Assembly (NCBI RefSeq): GCF_011058315.1
Contig: NZ_CP049298.1
Span: forward strand, 2,604,001 to 2,668,000
Direction of reading: 5' to 3'
From: Chryseobacterium sp. POL2
GTDB taxonomy: Bacteria > Bacteroidota > Bacteroidia > Flavobacteriales > Weeksellaceae
Length of the DNA stretch: 64,000 nucleotides
In this document: piece by piece, positions 24,478 through 33,043 of the stretch
Position numbering within the stretch: the first letter of the stretch is position 1
Layout: each line of letters opens with the position of its first letter
Notes under the pieces: model-generated
Seen by the model: the letters and a program-made list of their open reading frames with translations, nothing else
The model's database searches: none
Told to the model about the DNA's origin: nothing
Position numbers and translations under genes: made by a program

Positions 24478-26127
24478 ATGATTAGATTTGTTTTAGTTTT
24501 TCTGTTATTATGTATTGGAAGCGATATATATGGGCAAGTCCATAATGGGACTTACGCAGAAATTGAGCGGTTGTATGAATCTAAAAAAGAAAATGATGAA
24601 AGTGCACTGCCCTATATAGAACGACTACTTTATCTTGCTAAAAGAGATTATGACTACAAACGCGTTGTATATGGGTATGAAGATGCCATTTTTTATACGG
24701 GGCGTGTTGAGCGGAAGTTGGCCTTTGCTGACAGTGCAGTTGCTGCGGCTCTGCTGTCGCATAAAAATGATCTTATTGCTAAGTCTTATTTAGGGAAAGG
24801 CATTGTTCATTATTTTAATCAACGTAATTATAAAGAGGCTTTGTCCAACTATTTGTCTGCTGGACATTATCTGAAAGACTCCAAGGATCTTTATCTTCAA
24901 AATAAATTGCGGTATCATATCGGTGTGGTGAAAAGTTATTTGGGTTATTATGATGATGCAGCGAAGGCTTTAGAAAAGACGGCGTCTTTTTTTTCTAAAG
25001 AAATGTCGCAAGCCAAACATCAAACAGCGTATTATAATTTTAGCCGAGGTTATCTTAATAGTAGTCATCAGTTGTTGATTATTTATCGCATGAGGAAAGA
25101 ATGGACGCGTGTAGATAGTCTGTTTGGAAAGGTTGATGGTCTTGTGTTAAGAAGTGGACATGGGTATGCACAAGAAAAGGCTTATCTTCTAAAAGAAAAG
25201 GCTATCCGTAAGTACTATCAAAAGGATTACACGACATGTATTGAAGAACTGAAAATGTCCTATAATCAGCTAAAAACTTTTAAAGATGTTGCTGCCGATG
25301 CATTGATCTACTTGTACCTTGCTAAATCTTATCATAAGAAAAGTTTGGCGGATTCTTCTGTTTGCTATGCGCAGAAAGTTGATAGTATATTTAACCAGCA
25401 TTTATACGTTATACCTGAGATACGCAGCAATTACGAGTTGCTGATAGCGGAGGCTGTAGAGCGGGGTGATAAAAAGTCCTGTAAATATTATACTGCACAA
25501 TTGGTGAAGGCGGACAGTCTTATCGTATCTGATTTTCCACAGTTGGCGACTGCTATTAATCATCATTATTATCCACAGCTAGCCAATGGGATACATGTAG
25601 AAACTCATCGTTTTTTTCCATATTATATTTTTGCTTTTGTTATTGTGGTTGGTGTTTTCGTTTTCGTTCTCTTTTTCGTGCGAATGCGAAACACTAAACA
25701 GACTGTTGTGCAGGCGATGCCTATTGAAAAAGAAGTTCTTGTTAATCTGAGCAGGAAGTATGATTATTCTGAGGAAGTTGTAAGCACTATTCTTGCAGGT
25801 TTGACATCTTTTGAAAAGAGTAAGGCTTTCTTAGATCCCAAGTTGAACTTATCTCGTCTTGCCAAGCGTATCAAAACTAATAATACGCATCTTTCGTATG
25901 TCCTAAATGAGCACAAAAAGTTGTGTTTTTATGATTATATCAAGCAGCTAAGGATAGGTTACATCACAAGATTGTTAGAAACCGAACCGAAATATCTTAA
26001 TTATACCATAGAGGCTTTGGCACAGGAATGTGGCATAGCCAACCGCCAAACTTTTTCCAAGCAGTTTTATGAAATCAATGGGATAAGACCTATTGATTTT
26101 ATTAAGAAAAGAAGGGAAGTCATGTAG
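24478..26127 (+). CDS. Membrane-anchored TPR-AraC transcription regulator
   Basis: A 549-residue one-component regulator: signal sequence, about 350 residues of TPR-like helices facing the periplasm, one transmembrane helix (about 383-401, YYIFAFVIVVGVFVFVLFFV), and a C-terminal AraC/XylS DNA-binding domain (about 440-545) with LAKRIKTNNTHLSYVLNEHK and LAQECGIANRQTFSKQFYEI. This layout is common in flavobacteria. It is divergent from the DUF6520/MauE operon and could control it; the ligand is unknown. An equivalent gene broken by an IS element lies at 38.9-41.8 kb. Confidence 0.9.
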   Translation: MIRFVLVFLLLCIGSDIYGQVHNGTYAEIERLYESKKENDESALPYIERLLYLAKRDYDYKRVVYGYEDAIFYTGRVERKLAFADSAVAAALLSHKNDLIAKSYLGKGIVHYFNQRNYKEALSNYLSAGHYLKDSKDLYLQNKLRYHIGVVKSYLGYYDDAAKALEKTASFFSKEMSQAKHQTAYYNFSRGYLNSSHQLLIIYRMRKEWTRVDSLFGKVDGLVLRSGHGYAQEKAYLLKEKAIRKYYQKDYTTCIEELKMSYNQLKTFKDVAADALIYLYLAKSYHKKSLADSSVCYAQKVDSIFNQHLYVIPEIRSNYELLIAEAVERGDKKSCKYYTAQLVKADSLIVSDFPQLATAINHHYYPQLANGIHVETHRFFPYYIFAFVIVVGVFVFVLFFVRMRNTKQTVVQAMPIEKEVLVNLSRKYDYSEEVVSTILAGLTSFEKSKAFLDPKLNLSRLAKRIKTNNTHLSYVLNEHKKLCFYDYIKQLRIGYITRLLETEPKYLNYTIEALAQECGIANRQTFSKQFYEINGIRPIDFIKKRREVM

Positions 26128-26172
26128 TGCTTAGGAGTTTTTAGTCTTTTACGGGAACTAAACTTTTAATAT

Positions 26173-27042
26173 ATGGATTCACATTTACTATTACAAAAAA
26201 CCGAGGAACTTTGGGAGGAACTCCTTAGAAAAAATCAACACCTCCAAAGGCAACAAAGCAATGAGTTGCTGTGTGCCCAATATCAGCTCATGGAAGTGGA
26301 TGCATGCATCCAGCTGTTGAAATCATGGGTACTAAAGCATGAGTTTGCGGATTGGTCTAGTGAGATCATTTTTTTTAAAAAGTGGAAGGCAAAATTTTGT
26401 GGTCATTTTATTTTTCTTTCAAAAAAGATAGAATGTTTGGTTTCTTTTCCAGTGAATTCTCCACGTATTACCAAGCGCCTTATTGAACATCAGTTGGAGC
26501 AAATGAATTTATTTTGTTGTGAGCACCGCGATTTTATTTCCTACTACCGTCGTGGTGCGAGTCATAATGACAAACGTTATTTTTTACGTTTTAGGTTTGA
26601 TCTTAATGAAAAAATTCCGAATGATTACCACAGTTATGACAATCGTTTTTGTACTGCTTATGATCATCTTTTAGCACAGGTATTTGCCAATGAGTCTTTT
26701 GAGGTCTTTTTACAACAAAAATTAGATAGGCTGAAAAACAGGTCGGCAGAAGATCAGTATTCTGAATCTCCGCTTACGGCTCTTCAGTGGACGGGATCGA
26801 AATCCGCTCTTATCGAATTGCTATTCGCATTGTACCATAGCCGGTCTATAAATGCGGGCTCTATTGAATTGGCGGAGTTTATACGGGTTTTTGAAAAGTT
26901 GTTTAATACAGGTCTTGGAAATTATCATAAGACTATAGGTGAGCTTCGGTATCGAAAAGTTGATCGCACGAAATTTTTGCATCATTTAGAAGAGGTGTTG
27001 TGTTTGTATATGGATGGTTTTGATGAGGCTGTGGGGTGTTAG
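26173..27042 (+). CDS. RteC-domain protein
   Basis: A 289-residue RteC family protein; RteC was defined as a regulator on Bacteroides conjugative transposons. The family's C-terminal signature is clear: LQWTGSKSALIELLFALYHS, then FEKLFNTGLGNYHKTIGELR. Many flavobacterial copies lie outside complete conjugative elements, as here. It follows the AraC gene by 45 bases. The stop TAG overlaps the first bases of a heptamer repeat array, so the gene's 3' end is a junction with repeat DNA. Target promoter unknown; the cassette just downstream is a candidate. Confidence 0.88.
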   Translation: MDSHLLLQKTEELWEELLRKNQHLQRQQSNELLCAQYQLMEVDACIQLLKSWVLKHEFADWSSEIIFFKKWKAKFCGHFIFLSKKIECLVSFPVNSPRITKRLIEHQLEQMNLFCCEHRDFISYYRRGASHNDKRYFLRFRFDLNEKIPNDYHSYDNRFCTAYDHLLAQVFANESFEVFLQQKLDRLKNRSAEDQYSESPLTALQWTGSKSALIELLFALYHSRSINAGSIELAEFIRVFEKLFNTGLGNYHKTIGELRYRKVDRTKFLHHLEEVLCLYMDGFDEAVGC

Positions 27043-27112
27043 GGATTGGGGATTGGGGATTGGAGACTAGAGATTGGGGATTGGGGATTAGGGATTGGGG
27101 ATTGGTAGATAT
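27041..27112 (+). repeat. Degenerate heptamer array (array 3)
   Basis: About ten tandem RGRGAYT units (agggatt, ggggatt, ggagact, agagatt) begin inside the stop codon of the RteC gene. T-ending units dominate here. Same strand as the other arrays. Confidence 0.9.
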
Positions 27113-27126
27113 GTTAGATGCTTTGA

Positions 27127-27210
27127 CAGGTTCAGTATGATAATTTACGAGAAGGAAAGACTTACAAGTTTGATTATAATTGGGTAATGAAAAAGGCAAA
27201 AAAGAAATGA
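27127..27210 (+). pseudogene. C-terminal remnant of a lost gene
   Basis: A 27-codon frame ends with EGKTYKFDYNWVMKKAKKK and TGA 27208-27210 but has a stop and repeat DNA immediately upstream and no start. It looks like the basic C-terminus of a deleted protein. It directly follows array 3 and a CTTTGACAGGTTCAG motif. Identity unknown. Confidence 0.35.
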
Positions 27211-27282
27211 ATCGGCAAAATCGGCTTGTTTGCACTTAGTTGTTTGTTTTACAGGTGTTTAAGTTTAATATTTGTGCTGTGA

Positions 27283-27316
27283 TCACAAAGGTTTGAGCAG
27301 GTGTACCTAACACCTG
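27283..27316 (+). promoter_or_regulatory. Inverted repeats upstream of the DUF5675 cassette
   Basis: CAGGTGT-ACCTA-ACACCTG (27298-27316) is a perfect 7-bp palindrome 27 bases before the first ATG of the cassette. Just upstream, around 27279-27288, TGTGATCACA is a second perfect palindrome. They may be operator sites, but no regulator can be assigned. Confidence 0.4.
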
Positions 27317-27342
27317 AGCATTAATAAAAAAACTTAAATATT

Positions 27343-28098
27343 ATGGCAAGACAAAAAGGTATCATAAAACTTCATGGTACAATAGGCGATATTACTTTTT
27401 ATCGTTCCAAAGATGGCTATATGGCCAGAGAAAAAGGCGGTGTTTCCGCAGAGCGTATATTGAATGATCCTGCTTTTCAGCGTACTCGAGAGAATGGTGC
27501 AGAGTTTGGACGAGCAGGTAAGGCAGGTAAGCTTTTGCGGAATTCGATACAGGCTTTACTTAGATCTTCCGCTGATAGTAGAATGGTGGGGCGTTTGACT
27601 AAAGAAATGCTGAAAGTTATTCAGATGGATGCTACCAATCCTCGTGGTTTGAGAAATGTCATAGATGGAGAGGCAGAACTTTTGGAAGGCTTTGAGTTTA
27701 ATATTCAAGGAAAGCTAAGTACAACATTATTTGCTCCTATAAGCGCTACGCTAGATCGGGTAACAGGTGATGCTCATATTGAGCTTGCTGCGTTTGTTCC
27801 GACAGATTATGTTGTTGCCCCCAGTGGTAGTACTCATTTTAAAATTGTGTCTGCGGCAGTTGAGATTGATTTCGAAAATGCAGTCTATATTAGCGCGCAA
27901 TCTGAGTCTGCCACGCTTGAGTTGGACAACAATGTGACATCGATAATCCAATTACAAAATGCCTTGACAGCTGGTAGTACACATCCTATGTTCTTGATAA
28001 TGGGGATTTCTTTTTATCAGGAAGTGAATGGTGAAACCTATGTTTTAAAGAATGGGGCCTACAACGCACTACAGATTATTAAAGTATTGGGAACTTAA
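27343..28098 (+). CDS. Conserved Bacteroidota protein, first gene of the DUF5675 cassette
   Basis: A 251-residue protein whose first ~120 residues are strongly basic and read like a family signature (MARQKGIIKLHGTIGDITFY, FQRTRENGAEFGRAGKAGKL). The remainder is beta-rich with PTDYVVAPSGSTHFKI. I recognise this N-terminus as recurrent in Flavobacteriia and Sphingobacteriia, often several copies per genome and next to a DUF5675 gene, but know no assigned function. No signal peptide. The early GTIGDITFYRS pattern recalls short phage structural proteins, which is only suggestive. The next gene starts one base after its stop. Confidence 0.75.
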   Translation: MARQKGIIKLHGTIGDITFYRSKDGYMAREKGGVSAERILNDPAFQRTRENGAEFGRAGKAGKLLRNSIQALLRSSADSRMVGRLTKEMLKVIQMDATNPRGLRNVIDGEAELLEGFEFNIQGKLSTTLFAPISATLDRVTGDAHIELAAFVPTDYVVAPSGSTHFKIVSAAVEIDFENAVYISAQSESATLELDNNVTSIIQLQNALTAGSTHPMFLIMGISFYQEVNGETYVLKNGAYNALQIIKVLGT

Positions 28099-28099
28099 T

Positions 28100-28504
28100 A
28101 TGAAGGTTATGGAATTACAATTATTAAGAACCTATATGTCTAAAGGTACTAATGGCAGATTGTATCATGATGGGCGTGAGTTGTGTAAATGTATAGAGCT
28201 GGGATGGCATAAAAATGCTAAGCAACGTTCTTGCGTGCCAGAAGGTGAATATAGACTTTCTAAGCGTTATAGCTCACGGCACGGTTGGCATTTTCAGCTT
28301 ATGGATGTTCCTGGAAGGAGTCTGATTCTTGTGCATCCTGCGAATTGTGCAGAACGTGAGTTGCTAGGCTGTATAGCTCCTGTCACAGGTCATACTGGAG
28401 AAGGGAGAGGCTATTCTTCGCGATTGGCAATGCAAAAGCTAAAAGATTTGCTTTTTCCTATTATGGATCAGGGGCATATTGTTAAACTTTTAATAAGCTC
28501 ATGA
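28100..28504 (+). CDS. DUF5675 protein, possible cell-wall-active enzyme
   Basis: A 134-residue protein (ATG at 28100; an upstream GTG in frame at 28052 would overlap the previous gene). Motifs of DUF5675 are present in order: CKCIELGW, CVPEGEYRLSKRYSSRHGWH, VPGRSLILVHPAN and GCIAPV. A His...Asn...Gly-Cys arrangement resembles the active-site order of L,D-transpeptidase-like folds, so a role on peptidoglycan is conceivable. Its stop overlaps the next gene by four bases (ATGA). With two small membrane proteins behind it, the block looks like a lysis or release module; this is inference. Confidence 0.8.
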   Translation: MKVMELQLLRTYMSKGTNGRLYHDGRELCKCIELGWHKNAKQRSCVPEGEYRLSKRYSSRHGWHFQLMDVPGRSLILVHPANCAERELLGCIAPVTGHTGEGRGYSSRLAMQKLKDLLFPIMDQGHIVKLLISS

Positions 28505-28719
28505 TGAATAAGATAATTAAAAGAATGCAGTCACCGACGCCTAAATTTTTTCAGAGTATTCGCAATATCGGTTTAGTCCTAACGGCGATAAGCGGTGTTA
28601 TAAGTACCGCCCCGATTAGTCTTCCTTTGATTGTTGTAAAGATCGCTGGGTATGTGGCTATTGCAGGGGGTATTGCCAGTGCTATAAGTCAAACTGCAAT
28701 AAAACAAGAAGAGCGATAA
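28501..28719 (+). CDS. Small membrane protein (holin-like)
   Basis: A 72-residue protein with a basic N-terminus, two hydrophobic segments (about 24-40 and 42-64, rich in Ile, Ala and Gly) and a charged tail KQEER. It starts within the stop of the DUF5675 gene. Size, two short hydrophobic helices and position beside a possible wall enzyme are like class II holins, but many unrelated small proteins look the same. Confidence 0.6.
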   Translation: MMNKIIKRMQSPTPKFFQSIRNIGLVLTAISGVISTAPISLPLIVVKIAGYVAIAGGIASAISQTAIKQEER

Positions 28720-28722
28720 GTT

Positions 28723-28920
28723 ATGTATTATAATGATGTATATCAGCGGGCTAGCACATTGTTCGGAGTAGGTTTGGTGCTTTTGGTTCAGTTTGAGAAG
28801 AATGAGGTTTTGAAAACAATTTTGCTAGCAGGCTTGGGAGGTGCTTCTAGTTATGCATTTAGTCAAGTAGTTATGCTAATTATTTTCTTTATTAAAAACC
28901 GATGGTTATCTAAGAAATAA
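28723..28920 (+). CDS. Small membrane protein, last gene of the cassette
   Basis: A 65-residue protein with two hydrophobic stretches (about 12-23 and 30-57) and a basic C-terminus (IKNRWLSKK). Three bases separate it from the preceding small membrane protein, and a good terminator follows after 19 bases. No family recognised. A pair of small membrane proteins after DUF5675 may be a holin/antiholin-type unit or anchors for the first two proteins. Confidence 0.55.
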   Translation: MYYNDVYQRASTLFGVGLVLLVQFEKNEVLKTILLAGLGGASSYAFSQVVMLIIFFIKNRWLSKK

Positions 28921-28939
28921 AACAAATATTAACAATGGG

Positions 28940-28967
28940 GCTGCATCTGAAATGGTGCAGCTTTTTT
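28940..28967 (+). terminator. Intrinsic terminator of the DUF5675 cassette
   Basis: GCTGCATC / GGTGCAGC stem (8 bp, one G:T) with a short loop and six T, 19 bases after the last stop. Confidence 0.85.
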
Positions 28968-28997
28968 GTTTTCAATCTCGGCTTCGCGCGGTGGGAT

Positions 28998-29208
28998 GGG
29001 GGCTAGAGATTGGAGATTGGAGATTGGAGACTGGGGACTAGGGACTAGGGACTAGGGATTAGAGATTAGAGATTGGAGATTAGAGACTAGAATCAAGAAT
29101 CAAGAAACTGGGGATTGGACACTAGAGATTAGAGATTGGGGACTTGGGATTGGAGACTAGAGATTAGAGATTAGAGATTGGATACTGGTGACTAGAGTTA
29201 AGAGCCAA
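28998..29208 (+). repeat. Long degenerate heptamer array (array 4)
   Basis: Roughly 28 RGRGAYT units over 210 bp (ggagatt, ggggact, agggact, agagatt), with a short interruption around 29090-29110 where CAAGAAT is repeated instead. It ends at the stop codon of the minus-strand LuxR gene. The sequence before it (28976-28997) is GC-rich. Confidence 0.9.
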
Positions 29209-29211
29209 AAA

Positions 29212-29922
29212 TTAAGAAATTAAATCAAAAGCTAAAGCAAAACGCAGCAATTCGGCAAAGGATTTTACATCTAATTTTCGTATAATATTTTTTCGGTGCG
29301 TTGCAACGGTTTCTTTTGAAATAAAAAGCTGATCTGCAATTTCGGGTGACGATTTCCCTGCGCTTAGTAATGCTAAAATTTCTTTTTCGCGTTTGGTAAG
29401 TAATGCAAATTTCTTGTAATTGCGTGTAATGTATTCATTTTCATCTAACACCCGTTTTACCTTTTCCATCAAGGTACCAACACCATCAATCGGGGTTGAA
29501 AGCATAATTAATCTTTGCTGATCCCCCTTGTTGTTTTCCAATAATTTGCATACTGTATAAAACCACTGATGCTTATCAGCTTTGTAAAGTTTTACCCGCT
29601 GAAAGAAATTGAGTTGCGTGGTATGATTCCCTTCGCTGCAGTAAGCTAAAAGTTTCGGATAAATATCTTCCAGATCTTCACGGATAAAGAACTGGTCGTA
29701 GTAATGTGCCTGCATGGCATTAAGCTCATCCAGTTCCACTCCTAAATGATGGCAGCCCCAGGTATTCATATAGGTAATCTGCTGCGGAACTCCCTCACTT
29801 AAACTATGAACCATTATCGAAGCGGGAATAACTTCCGATATATCGGCTATTTCAAAAGAATCTTTAGAGAGATTACGCTCAATCTGGTAAAGCTTTTGCG
29901 AAATGTTATCAAATTCTTTCAT
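29212..29922 (-). CDS. PAS-LuxR transcription regulator
   Basis: A 236-residue regulator. Residues 20-150 resemble a PAS-type sensor (SEGVPQQITYMNTWGCHHLG); residues about 173-230 are a GerE/LuxR helix-turn-helix (LTKREKEILALLSAGKSSPE, then KETVATHRKNIIRKLDVKS). There is no receiver domain, so it is a one-component or partner-regulated factor. It is divergent from the DFWG-motif secreted protein gene, with repeated GGGTA/TACCC sites between them. The ligand is unknown. Confidence 0.88.
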   Translation of the reverse strand: MKEFDNISQKLYQIERNLSKDSFEIADISEVIPASIMVHSLSEGVPQQITYMNTWGCHHLGVELDELNAMQAHYYDQFFIREDLEDIYPKLLAYCSEGNHTTQLNFFQRVKLYKADKHQWFYTVCKLLENNKGDQQRLIMLSTPIDGVGTLMEKVKRVLDENEYITRNYKKFALLTKREKEILALLSAGKSSPEIADQLFISKETVATHRKNIIRKLDVKSFAELLRFALAFDLIS

Positions 29923-29944
29923 ATTTTAAGGAATAGATAAATAT

Positions 29945-30056
29945 TTTTGGGTAAAACATTCCGAAATATTTTGATTATGGGAATTATAGGTATCAAATAT
30001 ATAAATTTTTATTAAAATACCCTCTAGTGGGTATTGCTTTACGTATTTACCCAAAA
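29945..30056. promoter_or_regulatory. GGGTA/TACCC sites in the divergent intergenic region
   Basis: TTTTGGGTAAA (29945-29955) and its exact reverse complement TTTACCCAAAA (30046-30056) flank a third site, AATACCC-tctagt-GGGTATT (30016-30035), a perfect 7+7 palindrome. The cluster sits between the LuxR gene and the secreted-protein operon and is a plausible operator set for that LuxR protein. Confidence 0.5.
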
Positions 30057-30090
30057 TACCTTTGATTGATCAATTCTAATTTAGAAAAAC

Positions 30091-31980
30091 ATGAACACTA
30101 TTACTAAAACTATAGCAGGCATTTTTGGGATGATTTGTTTGCTTATCGCAGTAGATGCAAGGGCACAGTCGCAGTGGTCAAATCCAGCAACAGTTGGTTC
30201 TCGCCCAGAAGTGGTTCTTTTATACAGTTACCAATGGGTAACTGCTGGGAAAGGACATCAAGATTTAAAAATTGTTTGTAAGAATATAACAACAGACAAA
30301 ATAAAATTCAAGATTAATTATGAGGTTCATTTTCATAACGGAGATGTAGAACGTGTAGCTTCGGAGAATACGATTGAATTAAAACCAGGTGAAGTTTATG
30401 ACCCAAAATCTGTTGCAGATTGGGGAGGTGTTTATATGCGTTATTTTCTTACACCAACAGGAGGAAAATATGGCGCAAAAGAAAAGTGGTTTCAGTTTGG
30501 AAAAGACAGTTATGGGACACCTTTATATACTGCTATACATAGCGTAATGAATATGAAAATTACAGATTTTGAAAATCTTAGTCTGAAAGAACGGGAAGAA
30601 AAAGAAAAATTAGATAAACAGAAGAAAGAAGCCGAAGAGAAAAAGAAAAAAGAAGAGGAAGAAAAGAAACGTAAAGAAGCCGAAACTAAAAATCAGCAAA
30701 CAACGTCTAAAAAAGAGACATCTAATAATGATACGTCTAATGAAACAACATCAAACAACAAAACTACTGATGATTTTTGGGGAGATGGATCTTCTTCTAA
30801 AAAGTCAACAACCTCAAACAATAACAACAAAGACTTGTATCCGAAAGACGAAAATTTTGTTGCCGATTCTAAATTTAAAGATAAGTTGAGTGGCGTTAAA
30901 GAAGGAGAATATTTTACTGATGGTGCTGGTGGTTATTATAAAAAAGAATTAGGTGGCGCGCGTAAAGTAGATAAAATGGTTTATGAACGCGAAGCAGCGA
31001 ATAAGATTTACGAAAAAATGGAACGCCAAGAAGCAGAACGCCAGCAACGCGATGCCGAATTTAAACAAAACTGGGATAATATGAGTACCAGCTTTTATGC
31101 GATGTCGGCAGCTAAAGAGGGGATGCGAGATGCTAAAGATTTGGGCAGTGGTTATTCGAGTATTGAAGAACTCAATGCCGCTTTTAATCAAAAAATGCGT
31201 CAAGTATCGGCAATGGGTAGTCAAATGCAAGCATCTACTAACCAAGCTGTACAAGCTTATTCAAATGTAATAAGTACAGGTTCCAGTGGCTATGATTACT
31301 CAGGATATACCAATGCTATAGGAACTATTGCTTCTGCAATTTCGGCAAATAAAGCAGAAAATGAGGCAAGAGAAGAGCTGAAAAGACAACGCGCAGAAGA
31401 AGAAGCACGAATAAAAAAAGTACAATTAGACGCTTTAATCGCTATCCGTACGGAGATTGGTAAAGTCTATACCGAAGGCGGAATGCCGTTAAGTGCACAC
31501 AAAATAACCGCTCCCGTGTTGTATGTATTTGCCTATAACAGCAACAAAGCCGATTGGGATAAAAACCAAAGCGTACCGATGAGCATCAGCAACATAATTC
31601 CTGTTTATCGTTACAGCGACGGAACGTATCCTTATACATCCAATGTAAAGCGAACCTTTGAAAACGCCGGTATCAGCAGTCCGGTTTTAATGGGGTATTT
31701 TACCAATAAAAGTGAAGCCGAAAATTACCGCAGTTCCCTGTTAGAGGTTGCACCTAATGCCAAGTTTGCTGTAAAAGAAGTGGAAGTAAAAGTAAAAGAA
31801 CAAAAGCCAAATACAACAACCACTACTTCGGAAACTGATTTTTGGGGAACAAAAACCGAAACTAAAAAACAAGACAATACCCAAAACACCGAAACCGACT
31901 TTTGGGGTACACAAACAAAAGATAAAAAAGCAGAGCCTAAAAAGGAAACAAAAAAAGAAGTTGATTTTTGGAGTAAGTAA
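30091..31980 (+). CDS. Secreted coiled-coil protein with four DFW(G/S) motifs
   Basis: A 629-residue protein with a signal peptide (cleavage after ARAQ, about residue 26), a beta-rich N-terminal domain (30-160), a Lys/Glu coiled coil (165-205), a low-complexity Ser/Asn/Thr linker, a helical Ala/Gln-rich middle (300-460) and a SPOR-like patch (YFTNKSEAENYRSSLLEVAP, about 547-566). The tetrapeptide Asp-Phe-Trp-Gly occurs at 228, 583 and 603 and DFWS at 625, each in a disordered Thr/Lys-rich context. I know no family with this pattern. It probably works in the periplasm or at the surface; the repeated motif may bind a partner. Confidence 0.75.
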   Translation: MNTITKTIAGIFGMICLLIAVDARAQSQWSNPATVGSRPEVVLLYSYQWVTAGKGHQDLKIVCKNITTDKIKFKINYEVHFHNGDVERVASENTIELKPGEVYDPKSVADWGGVYMRYFLTPTGGKYGAKEKWFQFGKDSYGTPLYTAIHSVMNMKITDFENLSLKEREEKEKLDKQKKEAEEKKKKEEEEKKRKEAETKNQQTTSKKETSNNDTSNETTSNNKTTDDFWGDGSSSKKSTTSNNNNKDLYPKDENFVADSKFKDKLSGVKEGEYFTDGAGGYYKKELGGARKVDKMVYEREAANKIYEKMERQEAERQQRDAEFKQNWDNMSTSFYAMSAAKEGMRDAKDLGSGYSSIEELNAAFNQKMRQVSAMGSQMQASTNQAVQAYSNVISTGSSGYDYSGYTNAIGTIASAISANKAENEAREELKRQRAEEEARIKKVQLDALIAIRTEIGKVYTEGGMPLSAHKITAPVLYVFAYNSNKADWDKNQSVPMSISNIIPVYRYSDGTYPYTSNVKRTFENAGISSPVLMGYFTNKSEAENYRSSLLEVAPNAKFAVKEVEVKVKEQKPNTTTTTSETDFWGTKTETKKQDNTQNTETDFWGTQTKDKKAEPKKETKKEVDFWSK

Positions 31981-32059
31981 TTATTCGTAAGTGTTCTGCT
32001 TTTCTATTATCAAAAACCTACAATTAAAATCAATTACAAATAGTATACTTAAAAAAAAT

Positions 32060-33043
32060 ATGAAACAGTTTTTACAAATTTTAATCTTTTTATGCGTAGC
32101 AACAGTTACTTACGCACAAAACCCTACCGAGGCCAAAATGGCGTACCAAATGGCTGAGGAAAAGTTTGATGCCAAACAATATCCCGAAGCGTTGGATTAT
32201 CTTCAAAAAGCCGAAACCGCTTTGGGCAGTACCAACCCGCCTATGTTGTTTTTAAAGGTTATGATAACCAATCAAATTGTTACCGCCAAAGAAAGCGCAG
32301 ATAATTACCAAAAGTTAGAAAAAGCCATTGCCGATTTCGACAAACACAAAGACAAAAATGCCCTTGGCGAAGACAAGCTAATGGACGTTTACCGTATAAA
32401 AATGGATTTGGATAAACGCAAAAATGCTTACGAAAAAGAAGCAAACCGCACAGCAGATTTACAAAAGCAATATAACGAAATGGTCTATCGCTTAGCTGCG
32501 GATTTTCCGATAACAGAAACAACAGTAGGTGATTTTATAGCAAGTGTACCTACAACTTGGGTAAGACCTTCCTGGGGAAGTGGATGGGATACAAGAATTT
32601 CAGACAAGGATATTAACAAATTTGTTAATTGGGGAGGAATAGGTCTTCACACAGGTAATGAGAGTAAAACCGATGGGAAATTTTATTTAACCCAATTAAG
32701 GACTCATACTCCAGGAGAAGATCGTGTAAAAGATTATAAAATACAGAAAAAAATAAAATGGCACAATAGAGCAAAAAATAATATAGAAAGAAATTTAACT
32801 ATTGAAGAATTTTGCGAATTTTTAAATATAACGACGAAACAATGGAATGATTTTACAACAGGAGCAAAATCTCTTATTAAAAAAGAAACAAAACCAGAAG
32901 GATATAGAATTACTCTTATATCTAATGAAAAGAGAGTAGATGGAGAATATAAAATGTTTCAAATGTATATTTATGGAAAAACATCGGTTATAGATGGAAA
33001 TTGGGAAGAAATGCGAATTGACATTTTCGAGAATACTCTCTAA
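32060..33043 (+). CDS. Secreted TPR-like protein
   Basis: A 327-residue protein starting at ATG 32060 (signal peptide KQFLQILIFLCVATVTYAQN); the frame is open from 31991, but that would precede the signal sequence. The N-terminal third holds a TPR-like pair (AYQMAEEKFDAKQYPEALDY) that is clearly related to the start of the protein encoded at 33172. The rest is unlike known families and ends in a beta-rich segment. It is 79 bases after the DFWG gene and likely cotranscribed. Confidence 0.75.
   Translation: MKQFLQILIFLCVATVTYAQNPTEAKMAYQMAEEKFDAKQYPEALDYLQKAETALGSTNPPMLFLKVMITNQIVTAKESADNYQKLEKAIADFDKHKDKNALGEDKLMDVYRIKMDLDKRKNAYEKEANRTADLQKQYNEMVYRLAADFPITETTVGDFIASVPTTWVRPSWGSGWDTRISDKDINKFVNWGGIGLHTGNESKTDGKFYLTQLRTHTPGEDRVKDYKIQKKIKWHNRAKNNIERNLTIEEFCEFLNITTKQWNDFTTGAKSLIKKETKPEGYRITLISNEKRVDGEYKMFQMYIYGKTSVIDGNWEEMRIDIFENTL

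Noticed and set aside
27279-27288. CRP-type site TGTGATCACA
   Set aside because: The palindrome lacks the 6-bp spacer of CRP sites; it is kept only as an unspecific inverted repeat.
28998-29208. CRISPR array
   Set aside because: Units are 7 bp with no spacers and there are no cas genes in the window.
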